64,000 nucleotides of DNA from Methanosarcina sp. 2.H.T.1A.6 (GCF_000979455.1 NZ_JJOY01000023.1:124001-188000); one strand, 5' to 3'; shown: positions 18,055 through 27,637, counted from the first letter of the stretch. The notes: generated from the letters alone by a model not told the origin. Translations and numbers: made by a program.

Positions 18055-21000
18055 ATGCGTACGTCACAAAGTAGGTTACTGGTTTTATGTGCAGTTGTCC
18101 TTTTACTACTTGCACAGAACGTATCGGCTGATGAAAATCAGGTAAATATTACTTTTATCTGTTATGATGGAAATGCTTTGAATGCAGCAGAGCAGTCCAA
18201 TCCGTACAATGCAAGTATAAATGTAACATACATTTCGGCTTATTCCAACTTTACTAATACCACTTTTGAAAACCAGGATGTAATATTTACTTATATGCTC
18301 TGGTCTCAGTTCAAAGATATCGGGGATGACCTCGAAAGTGCTCATAAAAATGGGGCTGCACTTATAGATATCACCTCTATGATGGATCCGACATACATCA
18401 ACACCTCAAGTTATGACCTGATCCTTCCCGGGATCAAGCCTTATAATTCCACTGAAGAAAAGTACTTCTACAGCATGGGTCCGAAAGGAGTCCTGCGAGA
18501 AAATACTGAAAATTTCCTTATCTATCTCGCAAAAAATTACGGGGATAAACCAGAGCTTACGGACAGCTGGGTTTACGATGACCCTATCGAATTCCCCGAA
18601 GCCGCGCTCTATCATCCGGACGCTCGCTCCTCTTTGAATGAGTCGGAGCCTGACTGGTTTGAAAACACCACGGATTACCTTGAGTGGTACTCTAACTCAG
18701 ACAGCATAAACGAGTCCCATCATGTTTACGATAAGAGCAAACCCACCATCGGGATCTGGTTCCATGCCTCCGATTATACGGCCGGCAACCTTGAGGTCAT
18801 AGACTACCTTATCCGTGACCTTGAAGGAAAGGGCTGCAACGTAATTGCAGGTTTTGAGACCTTTAATGATATCCACAAGTTTTACTTTGACGAAAACGGA
18901 GAGCCTCTTGTCCAGTGCGTAATTTCTCTTAAAAGTTTCCGTTTGAATTACGAGGACCCTGAGAAAGGGATACAGGAGCTTGAAGACCTTGATGTTCCGG
19001 TCTTAAGAGGCATGGTGGTCTCAAATCCTGCAAGTTCTATAGATGTAGCTGATCGCAACAGGGGCATTCCCAGCAGTGAGGTTGTGTACAAGACTCTGCT
19101 TCCTAGCATTGACGGGATTTTTGAGTACATTGTAATAGGGATTGATAATTACGACTCCGAAACCGGAGAAAGCAGCTACGAGCCCCTGCCATATCAGGTT
19201 GATTGGATGGTCAACAGGTCGATCAGCTGGGCTGAACTGAAGTTAACGGATAACGAGGACAAGAAAGTCGCGGTAATATACTACAACTACCCTTCAGGAA
19301 AAGACAACATTGGGGCAAGTTACCTTAACACCACCCAGAGCATGTTTGATCTTCTCAATGAGATGAATGAAACCGGGTATGAAGTCTCCGGAATTCCGGA
19401 TAACAGCAGTGCACTTCTGGAAATGATGCAGGCACAGGGTATCAATGCCGGCTCCTGGGCTCCGGGTGTCATGAATGAAATGGTCGAAAACAGGACTGAA
19501 TGGGGACTGCACCTCATACCCATGGAAACCTACAAAGAGTGGTTTGAGTCCGAAATTCCGGAGGATCTGAGGTCTCAGGTAATAGAGGAGTGGGGATCGC
19601 CCTGGGCTGAAGATCTTCCTCAGAATAAGAGCCTCATGATCTATGAGAATGAAACCGGAAAGTATATTGTAATCCCTTCCGTACGTTTCGGAGATGTCTG
19701 GCTCATGCCCCAGCCTGCCAGAGGTTTCCTGCAAAACGATGACACTCTTTACCACAGTAGCCTTGTGCCACCTCCGCACCAGTACATAGCTTTCTACCTC
19801 TGGCTGAACCATGAATGGCAGCCTGATGCAATCATTCACATGGGGACCCACGGTACGCATGAATGGCTTCCGGGCGCTACTTACGGTATGAACCGGACTT
19901 CCGATTGGGCGCCTTTACTGCTGCAGGACCTGCCAAACATCTATCCTTACATAGTTGCAAATGTGGGAGAAGGGCTGACCGCCGAGTACAGGGGCAATGC
20001 CCTGATTATCGACCACCTGACTCCAACCCTTGAACGCAGCGGGCTTTATGGGGAATTGCTCAACCTTTCAATCAGTGTGGAGCAGTATTATGATCCTGGA
20101 ATTTCTGCACAGACAAAGGCAGGGTACCAGACAGCCATAATCGACCAGATAATCGCACTTAACCTGGACGTTGACCTGGGAATCGAGAATGCGACTGCGC
20201 TTCGGGACTATAATGAAGTGGAGTTTACTTCTTTTGTAAAAGATGTCCTGCACGAGTATCTGGAAGATGTGGGAAACGAAAACATTCCTTATGGAATGCA
20301 TATCCTTGGCCAGGTGCCCTCAACAAATCTTACAGACCCTGAGAAAGACGAACTTTCCGGAATGGTAAGGTCCATGCTTGGAGGAGACTTCGAGGATAAC
20401 ATCACTGCTGCCTTCTATCCGGAATCCGTTTACCCTCTCGGGATTCCGTCAAATGATACGAAAGTTAACAGGCTTGTCTGGGAAGTCGTGACCAATAATA
20501 CGGAGGTTTCCAGGGCTCAGCTTGACGTTTACGGGAAAACCGACAGTTCTGTTACATTTGACCTTGAACAGGGTCTGGTCTACAGAGACAGGCTTCTTTC
20601 CAGTGATGTGGAAATTGCCAGAATTCTTTCAGCCTTAAACGGAGGTTTCATTCCTCCGGGACCGGGCACGGACCCCATAATGAATCCTGATGCAGCACCT
20701 ACGGGGCGCAACTTCTACGGCATCAACTCAAAACTCTATCCTTCAAAGGCGACCTGGGAACTTGGAAAATCCCTTGCAATCCAGCTGCTTGAGGACTACC
20801 ACGCTCAGTATGGGGAGTATCCGGAAAAGGTTTCATTCTCAAGGTTCGGGGTAGAGTTTATTCGCGACCACGGGACTCTGGAAGCCGAAGTGCTCTATAT
20901 GCTCGGGGTACAGCCGGTCTGGGACGAGTACGGGTATGTAAAAGGTGTTGAAGCTATCCCTGAAGAGGAGCTGCTGCCTAACTACGACCCGGCAAAGCCT

Positions 21001-22392
21001 GGAAGGCCAAGGATTGACGTTGTATATACAACCGCGGGTATGAGGGACGCTTTCCCGGATAAGATCAAAATGGTAGATCGCGCCGTGAAACTTGCAAGTT
21101 CACTTCCTGCCGGAAACTATCCCAACTACGTAAACGACAGCACCCTTGCAATATATGATTCCCTGATTGCAGCAGGATATGACAGCGAGACCGCAAAAAA
21201 GCTCTCTACAATGCGCTGCTTTGCAGTAATGGATGGGACTTATGAAATAGGGGTCTCAAACGCTATCAGTGCAAGTGGGAGCTGGGATGACGAAGAGACG
21301 ATTGCAAATGTATACCTGGACAAGATGGGATACGCTTACGGGGAAGATTTCTGGGGTATAAAATCCAGGGAACTTCTTGAAGGCAACCTGAAAAACGTTG
21401 AAGCCTCCGTACATTCGGACTCTTCAAACCTCTACGATACTCTTGATAATGACGACTTCTTCCAGTACTTCGGTGGCCTGAACCTGGCAACAAGGCATGT
21501 CAGAGGAGACGGAAGAACTCCCGAGATGTACGTTTCGGATACCAGAGACCCTGAAAGGGCTCAGATGACAGGAATGGGTGAGTACCTGAGCAAGAACCTG
21601 AGGTCCAGGTATTTCAATGAGAAGTGGATCGAAGGGATGCAGGGCGCCGGGTATTCAGGCGGCAGGATGATGTCCGAGTTCGTAAACAACCTTTTCGGCT
21701 GGGAGGTCAGCGATCCTGATCTTGTGGACGACAGCGTCTGGGAGCAGACATATAATACCTATGTTAATGACCCTGCCATGAAAGAATGGTTCAAGCAGAA
21801 CAATCCAGATGCTTACCAGTCGATTACGGCAAGGATGCTTGAATCTGTCAGGCACGGATACTGGAAACCTTCGGACGAGGTTATCAATAATCTCGCAAAA
21901 GAATACGAAGAATCGGTAGCTGAAAACGGAGCTTCCTGCTGCCACCATACCTGCGGAAACCCCCTGCTTAACGAATTCGTAAGCGGGATGGTATCTGTCC
22001 CTGGCTACGCTGAAAAACTGAATGCAGCAACCCAGGCCGAAACTCAGGAAATCGAAGAGACTTCAGGCAGCAGCAGTAGCAGCAAAGGACATCAGACGAG
22101 TGTTGCCGAAAAACTCAACCAGACAACCAGCTCAAACTCCGAATCCGCGGAAAGCAACCAGACTGTTCAGGATTCAGATGCAGGGTATGGCGTTGATTCT
22201 CCAGAAACTGTTCCTGATGTCCAAAAGGCCTCTGACTCCGATTATGTTGAAGGCTATGAGATGCAGAAAGATCCGGTCGCAGAATCCGAAAATGGAGGGA
22301 TGTCCTTCTCGGGATCTGATATTTTCGGGATTCTCTTCGTGATTGTAGCAGTGGGGGGAATTTACCTGGGATTCCGTAAAAAGAATATGTAA
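18055..22392 (+). CDS. CobN-like surface-anchored protein, paralogue 2
   Basis: A 1445-residue protein starting at ATG 18055 behind tctgggga; a TTG at 18040 is possible but less likely. A signal peptide (LLVLCAVVLLLLAQNVSADE) is followed by the CobN-like body with YQVDWMVNRSISWAEL and the metal-site motif HMGTHGTHEWLPG at about residue 595. DPIMNPDAAPTGRNFYGI, PGRPRIDVVYTTAGMRD and SNLYDTLDNDDFFQYFGGLN follow. ASCCHHTCGNPLLN is at about residue 1295. A disordered stalk with KGHQTSVAEKLNQT, DAGYG and YVEGYEM leads to an anchor ending YLGFRKKNM. True CobN inserts cobalt into hydrogenobyrinate diamide with CobS/CobT in the cytoplasm. A secreted, anchored version without these partners must work differently; metal or corrinoid handling at the surface is inferred. 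Confidence 0.9.
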   Translation: MRTSQSRLLVLCAVVLLLLAQNVSADENQVNITFICYDGNALNAAEQSNPYNASINVTYISAYSNFTNTTFENQDVIFTYMLWSQFKDIGDDLESAHKNGAALIDITSMMDPTYINTSSYDLILPGIKPYNSTEEKYFYSMGPKGVLRENTENFLIYLAKNYGDKPELTDSWVYDDPIEFPEAALYHPDARSSLNESEPDWFENTTDYLEWYSNSDSINESHHVYDKSKPTIGIWFHASDYTAGNLEVIDYLIRDLEGKGCNVIAGFETFNDIHKFYFDENGEPLVQCVISLKSFRLNYEDPEKGIQELEDLDVPVLRGMVVSNPASSIDVADRNRGIPSSEVVYKTLLPSIDGIFEYIVIGIDNYDSETGESSYEPLPYQVDWMVNRSISWAELKLTDNEDKKVAVIYYNYPSGKDNIGASYLNTTQSMFDLLNEMNETGYEVSGIPDNSSALLEMMQAQGINAGSWAPGVMNEMVENRTEWGLHLIPMETYKEWFESEIPEDLRSQVIEEWGSPWAEDLPQNKSLMIYENETGKYIVIPSVRFGDVWLMPQPARGFLQNDDTLYHSSLVPPPHQYIAFYLWLNHEWQPDAIIHMGTHGTHEWLPGATYGMNRTSDWAPLLLQDLPNIYPYIVANVGEGLTAEYRGNALIIDHLTPTLERSGLYGELLNLSISVEQYYDPGISAQTKAGYQTAIIDQIIALNLDVDLGIENATALRDYNEVEFTSFVKDVLHEYLEDVGNENIPYGMHILGQVPSTNLTDPEKDELSGMVRSMLGGDFEDNITAAFYPESVYPLGIPSNDTKVNRLVWEVVTNNTEVSRAQLDVYGKTDSSVTFDLEQGLVYRDRLLSSDVEIARILSALNGGFIPPGPGTDPIMNPDAAPTGRNFYGINSKLYPSKATWELGKSLAIQLLEDYHAQYGEYPEKVSFSRFGVEFIRDHGTLEAEVLYMLGVQPVWDEYGYVKGVEAIPEEELLPNYDPAKPGRPRIDVVYTTAGMRDAFPDKIKMVDRAVKLASSLPAGNYPNYVNDSTLAIYDSLIAAGYDSETAKKLSTMRCFAVMDGTYEIGVSNAISASGSWDDEETIANVYLDKMGYAYGEDFWGIKSRELLEGNLKNVEASVHSDSSNLYDTLDNDDFFQYFGGLNLATRHVRGDGRTPEMYVSDTRDPERAQMTGMGEYLSKNLRSRYFNEKWIEGMQGAGYSGGRMMSEFVNNLFGWEVSDPDLVDDSVWEQTYNTYVNDPAMKEWFKQNNPDAYQSITARMLESVRHGYWKPSDEVINNLAKEYEESVAENGASCCHHTCGNPLLNEFVSGMVSVPGYAEKLNAATQAETQEIEETSGSSSSSKGHQTSVAEKLNQTTSSNSESAESNQTVQDSDAGYGVDSPETVPDVQKASDSDYVEGYEMQKDPVAESENGGMSFSGSDIFGILFVIVAVGGIYLGFRKKNM

Positions 22393-22453
22393 AATACGAT
22401 GGAAGGAGAGCACTTTTCATTCTGTGTTCTTTTCCTTTCCTTTTTTAACCCTC

Positions 22454-22517
22454 TTTTTTATTCTCTTCCTTTTTTATTCTCTTCCTTTTTTATTCTCTTC
22501 CTTTTTTATTCTCTTCC
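22454..22517. repeat. 16-bp pyrimidine tandem repeat, four copies
   Basis: TTTTTTATTCTCTTCC repeats four times without error, with partial copies on both sides, about 60 bases after the stop of paralogue 2. The T-runs could also act in transcription termination. Confidence 0.9.
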
Positions 22518-22695
22518 TTTTTTCAACTCTTTTTTGGGAAAGACCGCTCTTCTGCATCGGGCGTTACATGAATGACATGATAAAGCGAATGACGTTGCAC
22601 TGATTAAAATATTTGTAATTTTAATTCTCTTTTAAATAATGTCCAATATGTAACGGTGGGCGATCGGTAATTTCTCTATTTTTGTTATCTATATG

Positions 22696-22734
22696 GCTAA
22701 TAACTATTATTCAAAATCGCAGTTTTTTATGTAA
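22696..22734 (+). promoter_or_regulatory. TATA-like element, weaker copy D, before third CobN-like gene
   Basis: GCTAATAACTATTATTC, then AAAATCGCAG and TTTTTTATGTAA, 358 bases before ATG 23054. The TATA half is well kept but the palindrome is not, so control of paralogue 3 may differ from that of 1 and 2. Confidence 0.4.
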
Positions 22735-22737
22735 GTA

Positions 22738-22883
22738 AAGTAAACTTGCGTTCAAATAATCTGATATGTTTGTGTTTTGAGGTGAACAGTTGACAATTTA
22801 CTGAGGCTATAACTATCTAAAACATCTTTCAATAATCACATTTGAATGGTGTTTTTCTCTAAATTAATTAGTAAAGTTTACTT
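22738..22883. promoter_or_regulatory. Pair of inverted 10-bp sites upstream of third CobN-like gene
   Basis: AAGTAAACTT at 22738-22747 and its reverse complement AAGTTTACTT at 22874-22883 lie 126 bases apart, both downstream of the TATA-like copy D. Each is embedded in a similar TAGTAAAG or TAAGTAAAG context. They could be operator sites for looping repression, or chance in AT-rich DNA. Confidence 0.3.
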
Positions 22884-23053
22884 TTGTTGTTGATTTGCGG
22901 TGTACTTTTATTTCTCTGTAGATCTGATTTGCCTTGTCTGCCGGCGGAGATCTAAAGCTGAAATTTAGGAGTTTCCTGCAAGCAGCATACAGAATCAAGA
23001 TCTTAATACTTTTTTTATACAGTAATATATTTATTTATTCAGGAGTAGGGATT

Positions 23054-26000
23054 ATGAAAGAACAGTTGAATAACAAAAGAAACCCTCTTAATGAAAGAAT
23101 TAAAGCTTCCGGATTGATAATTTTAATCCTTTTAATGCTGTTTTCTACTTCTCCGGCAGCAGGAAGTGAAGCCATCCAGTATGAACTTGTTGCCAACACT
23201 ACCAGTGATGCTGAAGGCAACTACCTTCTTTCCGGGATTCCCGACGGAAACTATACGCTTGTTGCTCTTTACAACGAGGACAAATGGCGCCGTGCCGATG
23301 AACAAATTCAGGTTCAGGGCACGGATCTTTCGGTAAATCTTGATACCTCAAGCAGGGATATCGATGCAAATGAATCCCAGGCTCTTCTTGACCTTCCTGG
23401 CAGTGGGGTTGACCTGACGGGGAGTGCTGCAATCAGCGGGCTTACCCGGCAGAAAAAGATGGGAGGCGATCCTATATCTCTGGGGTTCACAAACGTTCTT
23501 TTGTTAAGGGAAGTGGTAAAAGAACCCCAGGGCAACTCCAGCACAGGCCAGCATCTGGACATTGCTATCGTGACCGGGTACCGGAGCCATGAGCTTCCAC
23601 TCAAGAACCTTGCAGAGGAGGTCAACACTAACAGCGGCCTGAACCTTTCTCTTAGTTGTTTTATGGCTGACTACGTGATGGAAAATAACGTTGACCTGAG
23701 CGGGATGGACATCATTTACATCAACATGCTCAGCCCCTCAACGGCCCAGAAGCTCACACCCACTGTGGATATGGCGATTGCTAACGGGTGTGTGGTTATT
23801 GACGATGACACTCTTCTGAATGAGAGCATCCCGCTTTCTGCAGACCAGATCGAGGGCTACAGGGAAAAGCTGAACAATTACTGGCTTAATGGGGCTTATG
23901 ACCAGAGCAACCTGAAAAACCTTGTATTCTGCATCGCCAACGACTGCTGCGGCAGGTCTGACCTCCTGTATGAGGACCCTCACGCTCTTCCTGAAAGGGC
24001 GATCTACCACACTAATATGACCGGTTACTTTACCGATTCTCTGGATACCTACCTTGCCTGGTACTCTAACAGAAATGATGGAGGGCACATCTACGATCCG
24101 GCCAAGCCCACTGTTGCAATTACCATGTACCAGAGCTATTTCCCCTTCCAGATTGAGCCTATAGATGCTTTGATTTCAGAACTGGAAGCCAGGGGCTACA
24201 ATGTTATTGCAACTTACGGGTCCGATTCCCTTTCCTCTGGGGACTTTTTCAAGCAGGGGGATGATGTCCTTGTGGATGCGATTATTTCGTTTACTTACTT
24301 TGGCAACAAGTTTGATGCTGAAGGGCTCGATGTGCCTGTAATCAACGGCATTGTTAACAATTACATGAACAGGACCGAGTATGAAGCCAGTAGCAATCCG
24401 CTTCCTGCAGATAAGATGATGAAACTCGATTTGCAGGAACTCTGGGGGGCTATTGACCCGGTAATAATGGCTTCAACGGAACTGGACGCTGAGACCGAGA
24501 CCGAAGTGTCAGTTTCCATAGACTATCAGGTGGACTGGCTCGTTGACCGCGTCGAAAGCTGGGTGAATTTAGGGGAAATTCCGGAATCCGATAAAAAAGT
24601 TGCTATAATTTATTATAACCACGGAGGGGGAAAGGATAACATAGGGGCTTCCTATCTCGATGTCGTCCCCAGCATATCCAGCCTGCTTGGCGCTATGGCT
24701 GCCGACGGATATGACCTGAATGAAAGCCAGGTCCCTAACCAGACCGAACTCCTTGACCTGATGCTTACTCAGGGTATCAACATAGGGACCTGGGCTCCGG
24801 GGGAACTTCAGAAACTGGTTGATACAGGCAAAATAGTTCTCGTCCCGGAAAGCACCTATGAGGGATGGTTCTCTGAGCTCCCTCAAGAGAGGCAGCAGAA
24901 GGTCATTGATCAATGGGGGCCGGCACCCGGGAAGATCATGGTCTGGGAAAACGAAAGTGGAAAATATCTCGTAATTCCCAGAATCGAGGTCGGAGATAAT
25001 GTGCTTCTGGCTCCACAGCCTTCAAGAGGCTGGCTTGATGACAATAATGCTCTCTATCACGACAAGGACCTGCCTCCTCACCACCAGTACATTGCATTCT
25101 ACTTATGGCTTCAGCATTCTGAGGAAGAAGGTGGATTCGGCAGTAATGCCCTGGTTCACTTTGGCAGGCACGGGACTCAGGAATGGCTGCCTGGCAAACA
25201 GTTCGGACTTTCGCGGTATGACTGGCCTTCCCTTATGATCGGGGATTTGCCCGTGATTTATCCTTACGTTATGGACGGGCTTGGAGAAGGCAATGAGGCA
25301 AAGCGCAGAGGAGGTGCAGTCATCGTTGACCATCTTGTTCCCCCGATTATTTCAGCAGGAAGTTATGGGGATTACGCAAACCTGAGTACAGCTATCCAGA
25401 ACTATGAACAGGCAGTGGCAGACGACTCTTTGAAATCAGCCCACAGGTCTGAAGTTTTAAACCTGACCCGGTCCCTTCACCTGGATGAAGAGTTCAACAT
25501 GACAGAGGCTGAAAACAACGAGAATTACTTTAATACAACTTTCCTGGAAGGGCTCGAAGCCCTGCTGGATGATTATAAGAGCCAGTCAATGCCTTACGGG
25601 CTGCATATCCTGGGCACAAGCCCTAAAGGGGAGCAGCTTGTGGGTATGGTAAATTCAATGCTAGGCACTGATTTTGCTGATTCTGTTCACAAATTCAATG
25701 AAACCGAAGGTGCCCAACTCTATCTGCTGGACCTGGTCCTGAACCGGGGGGTCAATTCCACGGATGCTCAGATGCAGGTGCTCGGGACAGGCAGTGAAAC
25801 CGTCGCTAACTTCCTTGCCAGCGCGGAAGAATATGCTGCAAACCTGGCTCTTGGGGAGGAGGAAATCTCTCAGGTCCTCAATGCCCTGGACGGCAGGTTC
25901 ATCCCCGGAAACCTGGGAGGTGACCCTGTTAGAAACCCTGAAACTCTGCCTTCGGGAAGAAATTTCTATGCTTTTGACCAGCGGATAGTGCCAACAGAAG

Positions 26001-27607
26001 CTGCCTGGACTCTCGGGCAGGAGATGGCTGATCAGATGCTTGATGCCTATGTTGCCGAGCATGGGACATACCCGAAAAAGGTAGCTTACATTCTCTGGGC
26101 CGGCGAAACCACAAGGCACGAAGGAGTTATGGAGGCAGAGATTCTCTACCTGCTGGGGGTCAAGCCTGTATGGAAAAGTGGCAGGGTAGTTGATGTGGAA
26201 GCTATTCCCATGGAGACCCTTGGAAGGCCCAGAGTTGATGTGGTGATTCAGATCTCAGGCCTTTACAGGGATATGTACCCTGGCAAGGTGCTCCTGCTGG
26301 ACAAAGCCGTAAAGCTGGCTTATGCCCAGGAAGATTCTCCCAACTATGTCCGGGAAAATGCTGAAGCTCTGAAAGCCTCTTTGATGAGTGAAGGTTCCCT
26401 GAATGAAAGTGATGCCCTGGACCTGGCCCTGCTAAGGATTTTCGGGTCTTCGGACGGAGCCTACGGTACAGGTCTTCCCAATGCGATCGCTGCAAGCGAT
26501 ACCTGGGAGAGCAACGATGTGCTGGCAGACCTTTACATCAGCAAGATGTGCAACGCCTACGGAGAAAACGTCTGGGGCGAAAACCTGAGGGGCCTTTTCG
26601 AAAAGAACCTCGCAGGTGTTGAAGCCACAGTGCACAGCCGGAGCACGAACCTCTACGGGACTCTGGACAATGATGATTTCTTCCAGTACATGGGAGGCCT
26701 GAATCTCGCAGTCAGCTCTGTTTCGGGAGGAAAGTATCCGGATTCTTTTATCACGAACATGCTGACCGGAGGAGATGAGAAGGTCGAAACTCTGGGACAG
26801 TTTCTCGCAAGGGAAACTTATTCCCGTTATTTCAATCCGAAATGGATTGACGGTATGCAGGGGAATGGCTATGCAGGAGCCAGGGAAATGGCAGACTTCA
26901 TTGAGAACCTCTGGGGCTGGGAAGCCACAAACCCTGATTTGATCAGCGATGAAATGTGGGATCAGGTGTATCAGACATATATGGCAGACCAGGAGCTTCG
27001 CGAATGGACCCGGCAGAATAATCCCTATGCATACCAATCCATGACAGCCAGGATGCTGGAAACTGCTCGCAAGGGCAACTGGGATGCTTCGGATGAGGCC
27101 CTTGAAAGCCTGGCCGCGGAATATGCAGAGTCTGTGGTCGAAGATGGGGTCACCTGCTGCCACCATACCTGCGGAAATCCCCTCCTCAACGGCTACGTAT
27201 CGGGCCTGGTTTCTGTGCCCGGTTTCAGTGAAGCAATAGAACAGGCTACACAGGAATCTCTTAAACAGGAAGTGCCTGAAAAACACAGCAGCAGCAAAGG
27301 GCATCAGACGAGTGTTGCCGAAAAACTCAACCAGACTGTTAAATCAAACACTGAAGAGCCTGTCAGCAATCCAGCTGTTGTGGAGAATGATGCCGGTTAT
27401 GGAGTGGATTCTCCTGAACCTGCCCCAGAGGCGAAAACTTCTTCCGACTCTGATTATGTTGAAGGCTATGAGATGAAGAAAGAGTCTGTTGAGAACGAGG
27501 AGGATGGGGGAGGTATGTCTTTCTCCGGTGCCGACGTTTTCGGGATCATTTTCGTGCTTGTAGCAGCCGGTGGGATCTACCTGGGGATGCGGAAGAAGAA
27601 TATGTAA
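23054..27607 (+). CDS. CobN-like surface-anchored protein, paralogue 3, with N-terminal beta-sandwich remnant
   Basis: A 1517-residue protein starting at ATG 23054 behind aggagtaggg. Signal peptide residues about 18-37 are followed by a short carboxypeptidase-regulatory-like segment (DAEGNYLLSGIPDGNYTLVALY, about 45-75) not present in the other two paralogues. It seems to lack its first strands. The CobN-like body contains HFGRHGTQEWLPG at about residue 702, DPVRNPETLPSGRNFYAFD, AGETTRHEGVMEAEILYLLGV, LGRPRVDVVIQISGLYRDMYP and SNLYGTLDNDDFFQYMGGLN. VTCCHHTCGNPLLN is at about residue 1368. The stalk motifs and anchor match those of the other paralogues. Of the three it is closest to the ordinary CobN motif set, so it is the best candidate for a working metal site. 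A strong hairpin terminator follows. Confidence 0.9.
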   Translation: MKEQLNNKRNPLNERIKASGLIILILLMLFSTSPAAGSEAIQYELVANTTSDAEGNYLLSGIPDGNYTLVALYNEDKWRRADEQIQVQGTDLSVNLDTSSRDIDANESQALLDLPGSGVDLTGSAAISGLTRQKKMGGDPISLGFTNVLLLREVVKEPQGNSSTGQHLDIAIVTGYRSHELPLKNLAEEVNTNSGLNLSLSCFMADYVMENNVDLSGMDIIYINMLSPSTAQKLTPTVDMAIANGCVVIDDDTLLNESIPLSADQIEGYREKLNNYWLNGAYDQSNLKNLVFCIANDCCGRSDLLYEDPHALPERAIYHTNMTGYFTDSLDTYLAWYSNRNDGGHIYDPAKPTVAITMYQSYFPFQIEPIDALISELEARGYNVIATYGSDSLSSGDFFKQGDDVLVDAIISFTYFGNKFDAEGLDVPVINGIVNNYMNRTEYEASSNPLPADKMMKLDLQELWGAIDPVIMASTELDAETETEVSVSIDYQVDWLVDRVESWVNLGEIPESDKKVAIIYYNHGGGKDNIGASYLDVVPSISSLLGAMAADGYDLNESQVPNQTELLDLMLTQGINIGTWAPGELQKLVDTGKIVLVPESTYEGWFSELPQERQQKVIDQWGPAPGKIMVWENESGKYLVIPRIEVGDNVLLAPQPSRGWLDDNNALYHDKDLPPHHQYIAFYLWLQHSEEEGGFGSNALVHFGRHGTQEWLPGKQFGLSRYDWPSLMIGDLPVIYPYVMDGLGEGNEAKRRGGAVIVDHLVPPIISAGSYGDYANLSTAIQNYEQAVADDSLKSAHRSEVLNLTRSLHLDEEFNMTEAENNENYFNTTFLEGLEALLDDYKSQSMPYGLHILGTSPKGEQLVGMVNSMLGTDFADSVHKFNETEGAQLYLLDLVLNRGVNSTDAQMQVLGTGSETVANFLASAEEYAANLALGEEEISQVLNALDGRFIPGNLGGDPVRNPETLPSGRNFYAFDQRIVPTEAAWTLGQEMADQMLDAYVAEHGTYPKKVAYILWAGETTRHEGVMEAEILYLLGVKPVWKSGRVVDVEAIPMETLGRPRVDVVIQISGLYRDMYPGKVLLLDKAVKLAYAQEDSPNYVRENAEALKASLMSEGSLNESDALDLALLRIFGSSDGAYGTGLPNAIAASDTWESNDVLADLYISKMCNAYGENVWGENLRGLFEKNLAGVEATVHSRSTNLYGTLDNDDFFQYMGGLNLAVSSVSGGKYPDSFITNMLTGGDEKVETLGQFLARETYSRYFNPKWIDGMQGNGYAGAREMADFIENLWGWEATNPDLISDEMWDQVYQTYMADQELREWTRQNNPYAYQSMTARMLETARKGNWDASDEALESLAAEYAESVVEDGVTCCHHTCGNPLLNGYVSGLVSVPGFSEAIEQATQESLKQEVPEKHSSSKGHQTSVAEKLNQTVKSNTEEPVSNPAVVENDAGYGVDSPEPAPEAKTSSDSDYVEGYEMKKESVENEEDGGGMSFSGADVFGIIFVLVAAGGIYLGMRKKNM

Positions 27608-27617
27608 ATAAGATCTG

Positions 27618-27637
27618 AAAAGGGGTAATCCCCTTTT
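27618..27637 (+). terminator. Hairpin terminator after third CobN-like gene
   Basis: AAAAGGGG-TAAT-CCCCTTTT forms a perfect eight-pair stem ten bases after the stop, followed by more T and C. Outer bases ATCTGAAAA and TTTTTCAGAT can lengthen it. This is the clearest terminator in the window and marks the end of the CobN-like block. Confidence 0.8.
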
